A stretch of 64,000 nt of DNA from Antilocapra americana. Its lineage: Eukaryota; Chordata; Mammalia; Artiodactyla; Antilocapridae. The translations under genes were made by a program, and so were the position numbers. Below are positions 10,947 through 22,439 of the stretch, in pieces (position 1 is the stretch's first letter; each line of letters begins with the position of its first letter). Location: NCBI GenBank assembly GCA_007570785.1, contig ML664183.1, forward strand, positions 15,312,204-15,376,203. The letters run 5' to 3'. The notes beneath the pieces were generated by a model. The model ran no database searches, was not told where the DNA came from, and saw only the letters and a program-made list of their open reading frames with translations.

Positions 10947-11130
10947 TTGGTGTGGTTTAGTTGCTAAGTAGTCCACTAGGCTCCTTATCCATGCTATTTC
11001 CCAGGCAATGGAATGAGTTGCCATTTCCTTCTCCAGCGGATCTTCCTGACCCAGGGATCGAACCCACCTTTCTTTTATCTCCTGCATTGGCAGGTGGGTT
11101 CTTTACTCCTGAGCCACCAGGGAAGCCCGG
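10947..11130 (-). mobile_element. Bov-tA SINE, antisense
   Basis: Antisense copy with an intact head end ('gagccaccagggaagcccgg') and a shortened body. Flanked by tattgtggtta (10936-10946) and tattgtgatta (11131-11141), a 10/11 target duplication. Confidence 0.92.
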
Positions 11131-11189
11131 TATTGTGATTAAGGAATGTTAACTCAATGAGTTTACCTCTTCACCAGGCTGAGAACACA

Positions 11190-11720
11190 GCACGTGCTAA
11201 ACACTTTCCCCAGTGCTGAGGACCCACAGAGAACAGGCAGGATTCTTTCTCAGAGGCTTACACTGTCCTCAGGGAGATGAGTGTGGATAAAGAATCATTG
11301 CACTATGATGAGTCCCAGAAGTGATCACCTTCCATGGGAGTCAGAGACAGAGGCACTTAACTCTGCCTACAGTGGTCAAACAATTGTAGAAATTCATGAG
11401 GTGAGCAGCCCGAAGAAGGGTAGTTCTAGGCAACAGGAACAGTAGGTACAAAGGCAATGAGGTGGAAAGGACACTAGATGGAAAGAACTGCCTGGCTCTT
11501 CAGGGTGGTTTGGCGTGGCTGACGTGTAGGGTGTATTATATATGACTACATAGGCCAGAAGAGCAGGCAGGAGCTAGGTCATTTCGGGACACTAAGGTAG
11601 AAGGAATTTCAGTTTTGCTTTGGCTCCTAAGAATAATCCTTGAAAGCTTTTAAACAGGGGAGTTGAGTAGGACTAGGGGTTTGCTGATAAAATCAGCTTG
11701 TGTTTAACAGATAACAATCG
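11190..11720 (+). mobile_element. L2 LINE fragment
   Basis: Diverged L2-type text: 'ccagtgctgaggac', 'cttacactgtcctcaggg', then 'gaacagtaggtacaaaggcaatgaggtgg' and 'cttgaaagcttttaaacagggg'. Boundaries are approximate. Confidence 0.5.
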
Positions 11721-12099
11721 GGCTTCTAGAAAGCCCAAGAGGATGACAAATCAGGGAGTGTGCTGATGTGATATGGATGGGAAATAAGATTAATGCCTCA
11801 GGGTAAGACTTCTGCTTTGCTTATATTTATATTTTTGGTGCTTGGTGCCCTCTAGGACATGTGGTAGAGAAGTTTGGTAGGCAATATAATATTCTGTGCA
11901 AATAATGCAAAATTTGGGCATCGAGTAGGTTCAGTTAAAATCCCATGATGGGATGTAATTTCCTGGGCAGTATGTGAAGAGCAAAATGTGAAATGGATTG
12001 AAAACTTATGCTTTCAAGAGTCACTACAGTGTGTTCACATTCTCCCTTGGTCCCTGTACCTTTCTTTATGTTTTCTGATTATCTAGTTATGTGCTGATC

Positions 12100-12260
12100 T
12101 TTTCCCTAGACAAAGTGTGAGGGCAAGTGCTGAGTGCTTCTCACCGTGAATAGAGCCCTCTGGAGCTGTGTTTCAGCTGTCCCTGCCTAACTGGTTCCAG
12201 CAGCTGGCATGGTACCTGCCCTTTGGTAAGTGTTCAGTACATGTGTTGAAACAATGAATA
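12100..12260 (+). mobile_element. L2 LINE 3' terminal fragment
   Basis: Resembles the L2 3' end: '...ggtacctgccctttggtaagtgttcagtacatgtgttgaaacaatgaataaatg'-type ordering, with 'gtaagtgttcagtacatg' and 'gaatgaataa'-like terminal repeats. Confidence 0.5.
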
Positions 12261-12263
12261 AAT

Positions 12264-12468
12264 GCTTCCCTGTGGCTCAGTGGTAAAGAATCCGCCTGCA
12301 GTGCAGGAGATGCAGGAGACTTGGGTTTGCTCCCGAGGTTGGAAAGATCCCCTGGAGGAGGAAATGACAACCCACTCCAGTATTCTTGCCTGGAGAATCC
12401 CATGGACAGAGGAGCCTGGTGGGCTACAGTCCATTGGGTCACAAAGAGTAGGACAGGACTGAGCACAA
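12264..12468 (+). mobile_element. Bov-tA SINE
   Basis: Complete copy with a short in-head repeat ('gcaggagatgcaggagac'). Flanked by aatgaataaat (12253-12263) and aatgaatgaat (12469-12479), a 10/11 target duplication in the 3' end of an L2 fragment. Confidence 0.93.
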
Positions 12469-12479
12469 AATGAATGAAT

Positions 12480-13010
12480 TAAATCTAATGAGTGGTCAGA
12501 GGAGGAAGGATCTAGCCAGAGAATTAGGAAGTACAGGTTTGAGGGGAGGAAAGCTCAACAGGAGAGACTCCTGTCGTGGAAATTCAGGGGAGAAAGAGCT
12601 GAACAATGAGAGAGAAGTGAACAGGGTCAGATGATACAGAGAGGGTCAGTTAATTGAGAATGGCACAGTTACACTGACAATTAGGAGTCATTGGTGATAA
12701 TGTCCAAAATAGCTTATATGGTGTGTATGGAGGCAGGTGGCAAATTCCATTCCATGGACATGGGAATGATAAAAGGGGTGAGGAGACAGTCAGCCTAGAC
12801 AGGTTCTTAGGAGGCTGAGAACATGAAGAAAGAAAATGATTGGAGGTAGCTAGAAAGAGTGGGAAGGCAGAAGGAGCGTTTTCACCCCTTCTCTTTCTGT
12901 CATTTCCCGTCTTTCTTTTCTCATTCTTCCTATCCAGTGGCCCCAATTCGCTCTAAAATAATAACTGACACCAATAATTTTGGACAATTTTTATTCTCTA
13001 AGCTTTGTTA
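12480..13010. other. No gene seen
   Basis: Purine-rich unique sequence without recognised repeat. A 98-codon minus frame has no family likeness. Confidence 0.3.
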
Positions 13011-13014
13011 AAAT

Positions 13015-13180
13015 TACATATGTTAACTCGCTAATTTCTTGCAACAACAGTTTAAAGATGGAATTATCCTAATTTTACAAATAAGGCAAAGCATAGAAGC
13101 GTTAAGCAAGTTACCTGAGGTTGTACAGCTACTAAGAGGCAGAGCCCCGATGCAAGGCTCTTCCCCATTGGACTCTCCCA
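13015..13180 (-). mobile_element. MIR SINE, antisense
   Basis: Antisense MIR order: 'gttaactcgctaatttcttgcaacaac', 'attttacaaataaggcaaag', 'gcaagttacctgaggttgtacagct' and 'agaggcagagcc'. Confidence 0.75.
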
Positions 13181-13283
13181 CTGGACATGGCAGGTGTGTT
13201 GAGTGCTTAAGATTTTCAACCAATGTGCATATGGAGTGGGTGTAACATGTTGTTGTTGAGTCATTCCAAGCACTTAGCCCATA

Positions 13284-13545
13284 TCAACCCACTCCAGTAC
13301 TCTTGCCTGGAAAATCCCATGGATGGAGGAGCCTGGTAGGCTGTGGTCCGTGGGGTCGCTAAGAGTCGGACAAGGCTGAGCGACTTCACTTTCACTTTTC
13401 ACCTTCATGCACTGGAGAAGGAAATGGCAGCCCACTCCATTGTTCTTGCCTGGAGAATCCCAGGGACAGGGGAGCCTGGTAGGCTGCCGACTATGGGGTT
13501 GCACAGAGTCGGACACGACTGAGCAACTGAACTGAACTGATGAAT
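13284..13545 (+). mobile_element. BOV-A2 SINE (dimer)
   Basis: Two BovA bodies in tandem joined by the characteristic 'cttcactttcacttttcaccttcatgcactgg' linker, without a tRNA head, ending in 'actgaactgaactga'. No clear target duplication was found. Confidence 0.9.
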
Positions 13546-14660
13546 CTGCAAGGTTGAGAGAGTGCCTCTAGCAAAACATGCCTTACCAGTTATAGGAGTG
13601 GAAATGTTTGGATGTTTGGACTAATGTGGAGTGGGAGATTGGTGGCTTGGAAGGATTGGGGATGCCAGAAATAGAGCAATGGATATGATAGATTGTGAGC
13701 TTTAGCCTCTAAGGAGAAGGAATCTAGAGCAGGATGGGCTGATGACATGGGAGAAAAGGGAGAATCAAGGGGCCGGAGGGTTCAAGGAGGTTGAAAGCTA
13801 GGCGCAATAGGATTAGAGGAGCTAGAGTCTTGGGGAGCATAGAAAGTTGGGCTTAGAGAGGGGTATTTCATTCCCACAACAACCCTGCATTTCAGAAGTG
13901 AGGGGACAAAAAAGGGTAGGTACTGGTGATGATAGGTTGACGTGTGGCTTTGGGAGGAGATGACTCAAGTGGATTGGAGGTAAATCTCATGAGGTCAAGG
14001 TCGAGGCTGACATCAATAGAGATATTGGATAGATGTTTTTTTTCCTTATGTGGATTCTGATTTATTGAATAAAAAAGCCATTAATTCTAAAAACATTTCA
14101 AGGATTAGTTCACTGAATAATACAGTCAATCAGGTTAGCCTTTTATTAAACCCTCCTGCTTAAGTGATAGTGCTTTACAAAGTTTTTCTTGTTTTGATTT
14201 TGAGCAACTGTAGGGTAGAAACTAGAGGAGCAAAAGAAATTAGATAGATGTGACGGCTGTTGTAGGTAGTCAATAATAGAATGTTTATACAAAATAATTC
14301 AGTGCAAGGACCGAAGGTAATAATAACAACGAACATAATGCCTCTCTATGTATTTATAATAAACAAACGTGGAGGAAGCGCTTTCTTGCATGTTTGTCAC
14401 AGAAAATATTCAAATAAAAAAAATAACAATTATAATTAGGATGTCAATAAAAGCAAACAGGAGAGGGAAATCCTGCTTCTCCTGGGAGGATGGTGCTGAG
14501 AAGCTCTGAAGACTGGTCTAGAGTTTAGAAAGCTGCAAGTCAAGTGTGTTATGGTTTTAGGGAAAGGTACAAAAGGGTAGCTGATACCTGACATGCAATA
14601 AAAATCACTTCAATGGTCTCAGTAGAACATTGGCAGAGAACAGTTGTATTGCTTCTATTT
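13546..14660. other. No gene seen
   Basis: Purine-rich to AT-rich sequence; some L2-like wording at 13.6-14.0 kb cannot be assigned with confidence. Nothing exon-like. Confidence 0.3.
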
Positions 14661-14680
14661 TGCACTGTAATTTTTTGAAT

Positions 14681-14889
14681 TTCATGATATTATTACATTG
14701 TTTTATTTATTTACTTTCAGTTAATTTTTATTGGAGTATGGTTGCTTTACAATATTGTGTCAATTTCTGCTGTGCGGCAAAGTGAATCAGCTATATGTAT
14801 ACATGTATCCACTCTGTTTTGGATTTCCTTCCCATTTAGGTCACTACAGAGCATTGAGTAGAGTTCCCTGAGCAATATAGTAGGTTCTC
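14681..14889 (-). mobile_element. L1 3' end, antisense
   Basis: Antisense L1 3' UTR ('tttattggagtatggttgctttacaatattgtg', 'ggcaaagtgaatcagct', 'gagtagagttccctgagcaat'), with a T-rich left end that corresponds to its A-rich tail. Probable target duplication tgcactgtaattttttgaa (14661-14679) and tgcattgtaatttttgaa (14890-14907). Confidence 0.75.
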
Positions 14890-14909
14890 TGCATTGTAAT
14901 TTTTGAAAA

Positions 14910-15920
14910 AACAATGTAAAAATGTTAATTGACAAAACACATTTCACAAGCCATTTTGGGTGCTTTAGCCAAATTGCCATTATCACCTTGGAAAGAAAAG
15001 AAGACATGCTCTTATGAAATCACCTCTTCTTCTTCCTTCTCCTTCCTCTTTCTTTTCTTCTGGTCATGTGCTGTATGATGCTCTCTGGGCACAGAGAGGC
15101 TGTTGAGATCATCAGGCCTCGAGCTCTGTTGTGATTTATGGGGGTGGGGATCGTGGGAGAGGGGCCGGAAACTTCACTGGGACTCAGCGTGGTGTCCTTT
15201 GCTTCTATAGTTAGCCATGTGGTGGGAACCAGCTGTATATGTTCCCTTTGTACAGCTGTGCATACCACTGTCTCCTTTTTCCTTCTACCCATTTAGGATT
15301 TCGGGAAATCAAAATTACATCTGATCTAAGCTTAAAAATCCCCACATGTGAAGACATGAAGCTACTATACAGGGGGAAAAAAATACAGAAGCTTGATCTG
15401 ATACCAAATGGCACCTGTCGATAATGTATCCGGTAGGGTATTTTGGGTGTAAGGAACAGGAACTCTAACCCAGACTGGCTTTCCTAGTCAGGAAGAGAAT
15501 TCCTTTGTGTAGTAGAAAGTCAGGAGCAGAGTGTCTGGCTCTGAGTTTGTTTCTCTGTGATTCTTTTGGCTTTGTTCCTCCCCTGTATTGGTTTTATTTC
15601 AGCCTGACTCTGCTCCTGATCCCGAGATAGAATATAGCTTGAAGGTTCATATTGAGATAGAAAACATCCAGGGGAAGGGGGGAAGCCACGTCTTCTTATC
15701 TCTTCAGTAGTGTGGAAACCTTTCTCAGAATCTCCCAAAAGACTTTTCCTCGTCGCTGCCCTATCCTTAAGTCAGTCCATGCCTGGCACGGGGAATAGGA
15801 TTGCTGTAGTTCTTGGTTAGCCATTTAGGAAGGACTGGATGTTGGGAATCATGTCCATGATAGAAAGAAGTCTTGAGACCATTCTTATAAGATTCCAGAC
15901 TCATCAAGGGGCAAAACATC
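14910..15920. other. No gene seen; CT-rich stretch at 15,025-15,060
   Basis: A polypyrimidine run is followed by ordinary sequence. Frames of 60-90 codons on both strands around 15.0-15.7 kb have no recognisable family and no splice-site support. Confidence 0.3.
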
Positions 15921-15924
15921 TCAG

Positions 15925-16075
15925 GTGGAAGTCAAATCCCAACTTCAGCATTTGGTGGCAGTGTGAACTTGGACAAATTACCAGATTCTTCGAGCCTCTT
16001 TTTCTCTTATAGGATCACTGTTGGACAACATTTTATATAAACTTTAAGGAGCTATACAAATGATAGTTATTTATT
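15925..16075 (+). mobile_element. MIR SINE
   Basis: Sense MIR: 'caaatcccaacttcagcatttggtggcagtgtgaacttggacaaatta', then 'cgagcctctttttctc'. Confidence 0.65.
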
Positions 16076-16099
16076 GAATAATAATAATATTGATAGTGA

Positions 16100-16200
16100 T
16101 TAATAAGAGTAACAACTTTTATCTACTGACATCTACATGCTCCAGGCACTTGTTCCAGGCTTAAACACATGCTCTGTATTATTCATTAAACATATACCAA
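16100..16200 (-). mobile_element. MIR SINE fragment, antisense
   Basis: Antisense MIR-like block 'ctactgacatctacatgctccaggcacttgttccaggc' directly after the sense MIR. Confidence 0.45.
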
Positions 16201-17188
16201 GCAACTGAAGGCACCCTACAAAGTGTTTTATTTCTGACTTCAGTTAAGCAGAGATTGCAACAGTACAGCTCAAGGTAGGGATGGTGAACAGATGTGGGCT
16301 CAGTTTCAGCCAGGGCTTCCATTGTTTTGGCCTTTGTGATTGAGTAATGGCAGCTGGCTCTGGGGCCCAGAAAATTGTTTGGTTACCTGTCGTAGGTCAT
16401 CTTTAGCTCACTAGTTCAGGGCTTACCGCTCTGGTGGTTTGCAAAACATGGGTGTATCGTGTGCTTTTAGAAAACATGAGGCTTTTATTTCTGCTGTTGC
16501 TTTCTTTCCCCAAGTATAAACTTTTTGCATATTTATGCCTTTGAAATAGTAGTGGGGTTTACAAAGGTCTCTGAGGTTCTTGTATCTATTGTGTCATCTG
16601 AGCCTTATGAAGAGGTCAAGACTGAGTTTGTATTGTACAGAGGCTTCATGGTCAAAAGGTCTAGTAGGTAATGGAGTCAGTGAGTGTGGGGCATCATTTG
16701 TTTGAATGCTGCGTATTGCCTTGCTCTGAACACTGTTGTGGAGTGAACATTTCCCATAGGAGTATTTTGGTTTATATCCTTATGATAGTTTCTTTGAAGG
16801 AGAATAGCTGGGTGATAGGCTTTGAAATTTTTATGAGCTACTTGATTGACTCATGGAAGGCTTTTGAGTGATGAAAATGGCACACTTGTATGTAGCTTTA
16901 TTTGAGGATTATGTGTTTTTTCATTCTGTTATTTTATAATAAGTGCCTAAGACCATAAAATATTTCCAGAAAATCTGAACTGTTTTTTCTGATACAACAT
17001 AACATACTTTCCCCCAGGTCCCTTTTGTGCTTATCATAAAAATAGTGAGTGCTTACATGGCTCAAATTTTACTGGATATTGAGGAAATTCAGCCCACATC
17101 CATTCCTCCCCATTAGTTGTAAAGTTCGGAAGAGAAACTGAGCTTATGCATCTTGATTCATCCTCTCCATAATGTGAGTTACTGCTCA
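16201..17188. other. No gene seen
   Basis: No recognised repeat or exon. Confidence 0.3.
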
Positions 17189-17200
17189 TGAGGCTTCTTG

Positions 17201-17352
17201 TTTGTTTATTTTATTTTGTTGTTGTTTTTGCTTATTTTTGGCCACATTGCATGGCATGAGGGATCTTAGTTCCCCAGACCAGGGACTGAATTCGTGTCTC
17301 CTGCATTGGAAGCACAGAATCTTAACCACTGGACTGCCAGGGAATTCCCTCC
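17201..17352 (-). mobile_element. CHR-2 type SINE, antisense
   Basis: Antisense cetartiodactyl CHR SINE: T-rich tail, 'ggatcttagttccccagaccagggactgaa', 'ttaaccactggactgccagggaattccc'. Flanked by tgaggcttcttg (17189-17200) and tgagacttcttg (17353-17364), an 11/12 target duplication. Confidence 0.93.
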
Positions 17353-17364
17353 TGAGACTTCTTG

Positions 17365-17925
17365 ATCTGCATGCACATGGGCTCCCTAAAGGCCTATTTT
17401 TCAGACACATCTGCTTTTTATTCATGTTCTGGCTCTCATGTTGGGACCTCTGCTATACTCTTAAGACATTCTGTGAGTAAACTGATGGGAAAAATGAAGT
17501 GAGAGATACTGTTTCTTTTTTTTGCTGGTGCAGTATGAACATGAAATAGTTGTTATTCGTTTTTGAGGAAAAAGTAGAAAGACTCATTCCTATGACCCTG
17601 TGTAATTCTTTTAACAATTCCCAAAATACTTCTCCCCAAGTCTTCCCATTGTCTACAAGGTACATTAATGAACAGAGCTATGTAGCAACAGAAAGTCAGA
17701 GGAAGGAACCGCCGCTGTATTTAAACAGATTCTTAAAAATCATAGTTGCGAGTGGAGTGTGTATGATACAAAGTGTGTTCTCTGTCTGTATGTTTCACCA
17801 GGTAATTTTAAACACTAATATGCGGTATGTGATAATAGGAAAAAGCAAAGAGTGGGACCACTTGGAGGAGCCCACTAACAGACTGACCACACAGTGTGAG
17901 CAGGATGGTGGAGAGGGGAGGCAGA
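17365..17925. other. No gene seen
   Basis: A 135-codon plus frame (17,550-17,957) is the longest here. It shows no motif, signal peptide or family likeness and runs into an antisense MIR, so I do not call it a gene. Confidence 0.35.
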
Positions 17926-17929
17926 GAGT

Positions 17930-18055
17930 TGATACATTGTTTGGAACAGCCCTATGAAGTGGGTAGGATAGGGAGACCTGGCTACCCAGCAAGTCAATAG
18001 GAGAGCCGGGATTTCAACCCAAACCTTTCTGTATCCAGATTGCACAATTTGTGTT
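17930..18055 (-). mobile_element. MIR SINE, antisense
   Basis: Antisense MIR order: 'ccctatgaagtgggtagg', 'agcaagtcaataggagagccgggatttcaaccc'. Confidence 0.65.
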
Positions 18056-18059
18056 TGCT

Positions 18060-18585
18060 TCTCTTGGTCTCTTTTTTTCCAGATTGTTATTTTCAAAATT
18101 ACATCTAAAATCATTCACTTTGCGGAAGGGCATAAAGGGCCTACTGCTTGCGCACCCCACCTCCGCTTCTCCCATGCCCCAGGCCTATACAGCTGTTTGG
18201 TGGGTGTGCTCCCTGGCTACCTTCTCTGCATGGACAGATCGCCTAAAGGAGCCAGGCATGCCCGTCTCCAGTGAGAACTGCCGAGAGGGCAGAGGTGGGG
18301 CTCAGGAATGCATTGTCCTCTCCAGGACCTACCTGGGTGAGGCTAGTGAGGTGCTGGGCTCTGGGAACCAGGATCCTCCCAGGTTTAGCTGCAGTCGAGT
18401 GTCCTGGGAGCCAGTGCTTTTGGGGAAGGAGAGCCATCTGTGCTGCCCTGCCTTCCTGCCTTGCTCTGTCCTGCCTTGCCCAAGTTGAGAGCAGAGCCCC
18501 TGACAGTGAGGGGTGGGGAGGACGTTTGCTCATTTCTGCTTTTCCAGTGCCTGTATGTACCGGTGCTCAGCTGCTGCCGCGTGGA
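18060..18585. other. No gene seen; locally GC-richer
   Basis: Overlapping frames of 145-146 codons on the plus strand and 96 on the minus strand arise because this stretch is GC-richer. None resembles a known protein and no splice sites bound them convincingly. Confidence 0.3.
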
Positions 18586-18589
18586 AGCA

Positions 18590-18690
18590 GTGAAGATGCA
18601 CTAGCCCTAGTCTTGCAGGAACATCATCGAGTGACTTTGGGCAAGTCACTTGAAGCTCAGAAGATTCTAGTCTCGGTTTCTAAGGTACAC
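18590..18690 (+). mobile_element. MIR SINE fragment
   Basis: Sense MIR core 'gagtgactttgggcaagtcacttgaag' followed by a degraded 'ctcggtttctaagg'. Confidence 0.6.
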
Positions 18691-18907
18691 TGTTTTGGCT
18701 TCTTGTTTTAATGTTTCTGAAATAAGATATGATTAGCAGTGGATGAATATATTTAATATCCTAGAGTTTCTTAATTTTTCCTTTATCTTGGAAAGTTGTT
18801 TTTAGGTCTGTGGGGCAACTTATAATTTCTGTTATTGTAGGAACATGATAATCAATCCCTTGAGTAGAGAATGGGTGATGCCTGGTAACCCACGTTGTGA
18901 ATGGTAG

Positions 18908-19120
18908 CTCATGCTTAGTTACTCAGTTATGTCTGATTCTTTAAACTGTAGCCCTCCAGGCTCCTCTGTCTATGGGATTTTTCAGGCAAAAATACTGGAG
19001 TGAGTTGCCATTTTCTCCTCCAGGGGATCTTCCTGACCCAAGCATCAAAACTATCTACTATATCTCCTGCACTATAGGCGGATTTTTTTTTTTTAACCAC
19101 TGAGCTATTGAGGAAACCCA
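18908..19120 (-). mobile_element. Bov-tA SINE, antisense
   Basis: Complete antisense copy with a T run inside the head (about 19,083-19,095). Perfect 10-bp target duplication, tgaatggtag, at 18898-18907 and 19121-19130. Confidence 0.94.
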
Positions 19121-19130
19121 TGAATGGTAG

Positions 19131-20130
19131 AGTTATATATAAATATGAAAGACCAGAAAACTACCCAACTGTCCTTGCAGGGCTATTTCTTAGAGAGATG
19201 CCTAGACAGGAACTTCTTGATCAAAGAAGTAGTGAGTCTCCTGTTCAAAAAAGTTGGTGTTCTAGGTTATGAGAATGTACATTTTTAATCTCCCCATTCT
19301 CCCAATAAAATTCAATAAGCTATTTTCATTTTGAATTTTTAAAAAATGACTCTTAAACATTTGAATCTTTTTTGAATTAGGCCTTGGCAAGAACTGTTTG
19401 CATGTCGTGGATTTAGTAGATTCTTGGCCATTATTGGAAATATCGGATTGGCCACAAAACTGATGTAATTTGATCAGAATATTAATCCAAAAAAGTGCTG
19501 TGTTTCAAATGGGAAATTACAGTGCCACTTAGTTCTTATGATATGCCAGGTAATCAGAGGAGATTAAAAACAATTACTCACACTGTTGACCTAAGACAAA
19601 TAAACTGCCAGATATTTCTCTCACCAAGATGGGTTTATTCAGGATCAGTAGAGAATTGCACTTTGGGGTCTGCAATCATGGTGAGCCACATGTAAGTCTC
19701 TACACAGCCAGGGGAGGGGAAAATGAAGTTGAGAGGGCTAGAGTAAACACACAGTCCATGGTTTTTAGTTGGCTGAGCTGTTGCTGGGAAAGAAGAGAAG
19801 TGTTTCTTCTTCCTGTTGGATTCTGTTATCATCACAGGGCTTAAATGCTCCCCGTTCTCATCTCTTGATTCTTTAATTGAGGCTTCTGTTTATCAGTTTT
19901 TGTGAGACTCTGTTTCTTTCCAGGTGGATTTCAGTTTGGAGAGCCTTAAAATGTTGAAGACCAAGATACAATTTCCCTTTCCAGTTCAATTCAACCAATT
20001 TACCCCGATAACTAGTGTGAAGGAGTTTATAATCTCAAAAGAAACAAGGTAGACATTTATTTTTCTGGGAAAAATAAGCTGCTAAGCAGATCACCAATGG
20101 AAGCAAGATCACAGAGGGAATATTTTTATT
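19131..20130. other. No gene seen
   Basis: AT-rich. The stretch at about 19,620-19,860 has old-LTR-like wording ('gggtttattcaggatcagtagagaattgcactttggggtctgcaatcatggtgagcc' order) that I cannot assign. Confidence 0.3.
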
Positions 20131-20139
20131 CCTACTAGT

Positions 20140-20351
20140 GAAGTGAAATTGCTTAGTCGTGTCCGACTCTTTGCAACCCCATGGACTGTAGCCTACCAGG
20201 CTTCTCTGTCCATGGGATTTTCCAGGCAAGGGTACTGGAGTGGGTTGCCATTTCCTTCTCTAGGGGATCTTCCAAACCCAGGAATTGAACCTGGGTCTCC
20301 TGCATTGCAGACAGAGGCTTTACCCTCTGAGCTACCAGGGAAGCCCTTTAG
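20140..20351 (-). mobile_element. Bov-tA SINE, antisense
   Basis: Complete antisense copy from 'gaagtgaaattgcttagtcgtg' to 'gagctaccagggaagccc'. Perfect 9-bp target duplication, tcctactag, at 20131-20139 and 20352-20360. Confidence 0.95.
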
Positions 20352-20544
20352 TCCTACTAGAATTTGTATTAGTTATTAATATTTAGAATGTCCATTCATA
20401 AGCCCATGTTCTCTCATGGCACTGAAACCAGTGTCTGCGAAATCAGAGGTCTTTGGGGGCTCAAGTATATGAAGTAGCTGAGTGGTGACATAATATGGTG
20501 AGTCTGGGCTATAAAATTGAGGAGATTATGTAAAGGTTCACTTT

Positions 20545-20650
20545 CTCACCATCCATTAGATAATTGAGTTCTGTTCTCAGTGTTAGGGATACCTCAGTGA
20601 ACAAACCCCCAAAACTCCCTGCCCTGGAGTTTACATTCTAATTTGTTGCT
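20545..20650 (+). mobile_element. L2 LINE fragment
   Basis: Typical L2 string: 'gttctcagtgttagggatacctcagtgaacaaac', then 'ccctgccctggagtttacattcta'. Confidence 0.75.
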
Positions 20651-21545
20651 GTCTTGAAAAAAAAAATAACTAGACCAGTTAGAATTATCTCTAGAGTAAA
20701 TTAATCAGACAGATTGATGTGTTTCTATGAATAAATTGCATAGATTTTGGTGTTGTTAGCTTTTAGGTCTTTTTCACATAACTGATATTTCTGGATAAAT
20801 GGATAAATAAATAAATGGAAACATAAATAAGATTATTGGAATTGTTGGAATGGAGGTTGAGATAGCTTCTTTTTGGCATTCTGCTTGGTCTCTTGTCTTA
20901 ATTTTCCTAATAACTTCAATATAAAATATTATTGACTGTACAAGGCAGCTCCTGGTTTATTTGACTTTAATTTTAATTGAGAGTAAACCCCTGTGGGAGA
21001 TCCCATCTCTCATATTGACCGTGATGACTTTCCAGGGTTAACTCATAATGGCTGAATGCAGTTTATGACTGCCCTCGTCAGTGGATCCCAGGGCTGGGAC
21101 CAGAGAACCATGAGCTGAGCCCAGAACTCCCCAGGAAGCCATTCCAGGGGAGCAAGGCTCTTAGGGCTTTCTGCAGAGTGACCAATAACAAACCTGGGAG
21201 CTTGGACCTGGGAACCCATGTGCCTCTTCTTTGAGCTTCTTGTGGTAATATGGGGACAAGAAGCATTTGCGATTGCACTTGTCTTCAGTTTTCACAACCG
21301 GAACTTCTGCTGGGCCTGCAAAAGTGAGGCGAAATTGGTAGTTTTAGAGAGAGAAAACATAGGCTGCTGGCAGGGATTTGAGCCCTCTGACTCTGTTCTC
21401 TTCAGGCTGTAGCGCCCAGGGCAAGTGTCCTTTTAACAAATTAACAGGTGTGAGGGATGTGAATGTTTGTGGCCTGGATTTCTGTTTCCAGAGCCTTTTG
21501 GCATGTGTACCCACCCAGGAGCTCCTGTCTTCTTTTCTATGTTGA
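20651..21545. other. No gene seen
   Basis: AT-rich then mixed sequence. An (ATAA)-rich patch lies near 20,795-20,830. No recognised element. Confidence 0.3.
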
Positions 21546-21549
21546 GGGT

Positions 21550-21703
21550 GCTGCATGGAGCTGGGATGCAAGCCAGGCAGAGCTGTCACTAGAATCCAAC
21601 CAGCTTGGCACTGTGATCTTGGACTTGCAGACCCCAGAACTGTGGGAGAATAAATGTTTACTGTTGGTACTTTGTTGTGATAGCCCAAGAGGACTAAGTC
21701 CAG
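21550..21703 (+). mobile_element. MLT1-type LTR, 3' half
   Basis: Shows the MLT1 LTR 3' sequence: 'agccaggcagagctgtcact', 'atcttggacttgcag', 'ccagaactgtgggagaataaatg' (poly-A signal type) and 'gatagcccaagaggactaag'. The 5' half is missing or unrecognisable. Another MLT1 starts eight bases further right. Confidence 0.75.
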
Positions 21704-21710
21704 TGAGCAC

Positions 21711-22417
21711 TGTTAGGGGTGCAGTGTTTGTGTACCTCCTCCGCTCCCTTCGTCCCTGCAATTCACTCGTCGAAGCCCTAACCTCCAATGTGATGGTATT
21801 AGAAGGTAGGGCCTTTGTGAGGTACTTGGTTTAGGTGAGGTCATGAGGGTGAGCCCCATGATTGGAGTGTCCTTGTAAGAGGAAGAGGGGCTTCCCTGAT
21901 AGCTGAGCTGATAAAGAATCCATCTGTAATGCAGGAGACCCCGGTTTGATTCCTGGGTCAGGACGATTTGCTGGAGAAGGGATAGGCTACCCACTCCAAT
22001 ATTCTTGGGCTTCCCTTGTGGCTCAGCTAGTAAAGAATTTGCCTACAATGCAGGAGAACTGTGTTCAGTCCCTGGGTTGGGAAGATTCCCCTGGAGAAGG
22101 GAAAGGCTGCCCACTCCAATATTCTGGCCTGGAGAATTCCATGGACCATATAGTCTATGGGGTCGCAAAGAGTTGGACATGACTAAGTGACTTTCACTTC
22201 ACTTCAAGAAGTAGAGAGAGAGGAATATCTCTCTGTCCATATGCACACCAAGGAGAGGCCACATGGCAAGGAAGTGGCTGTCTACGAGCCAGGCAGAGAG
22301 CTCTCACTAGAATCCGAGCAGGCTGGCACCCTCATCTTGGACTTGCAGACTCCAGAACTGTGGGAGAATAAATGTTCACTGTTGGTGTTTTGTTGTGATA
22401 GCCCGAGTGGACTAAGT
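21711..22417 (+). mobile_element. MLT1-type LTR, interrupted by a Bov-tA dimer
   Basis: Starts tgttaggggtgcagtgtttgtg, continues with 'gaagccctaacctccaatgtgatggtatta' and 'gaggtcatgagggtgagcc', breaks at 21,888, resumes at 22,206 and ends 'gcccgagtggactaagt'. The 3' part is about 88% identical by eye to the LTR fragment just upstream. Confidence 0.85.
21888..22205 (+). mobile_element. Dimeric Bov-tA SINE
   Basis: A truncated Bov-tA unit (tRNA head plus part of the body, to about 22,003) runs straight into a second full unit at 'cttgggcttcccttgtggctcag', ending 'gactttcacttcacttc'. Flanks aagaggaagag (21877-21887) and aagaagtagag (22206-22216) are a likely 9/11 target duplication inside the MLT1. 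Confidence 0.92.
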
Positions 22418-22439
22418 ACTTCTTCTTCAGGTTTTGCCT

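Noticed and set aside
12173..12466. Many 60-100 codon frames containing 'SRQEYWSGLPFP', 'MDCSPPGSS' or 'NPLQYSCLEN' type text across the window
   Set aside because: These are translations of Bov-tA/BOV-A2 SINEs, not genes.
17550..17957. 135-codon plus-strand frame
   Set aside because: No motif or family likeness, no splice support, and its end runs into an antisense MIR.
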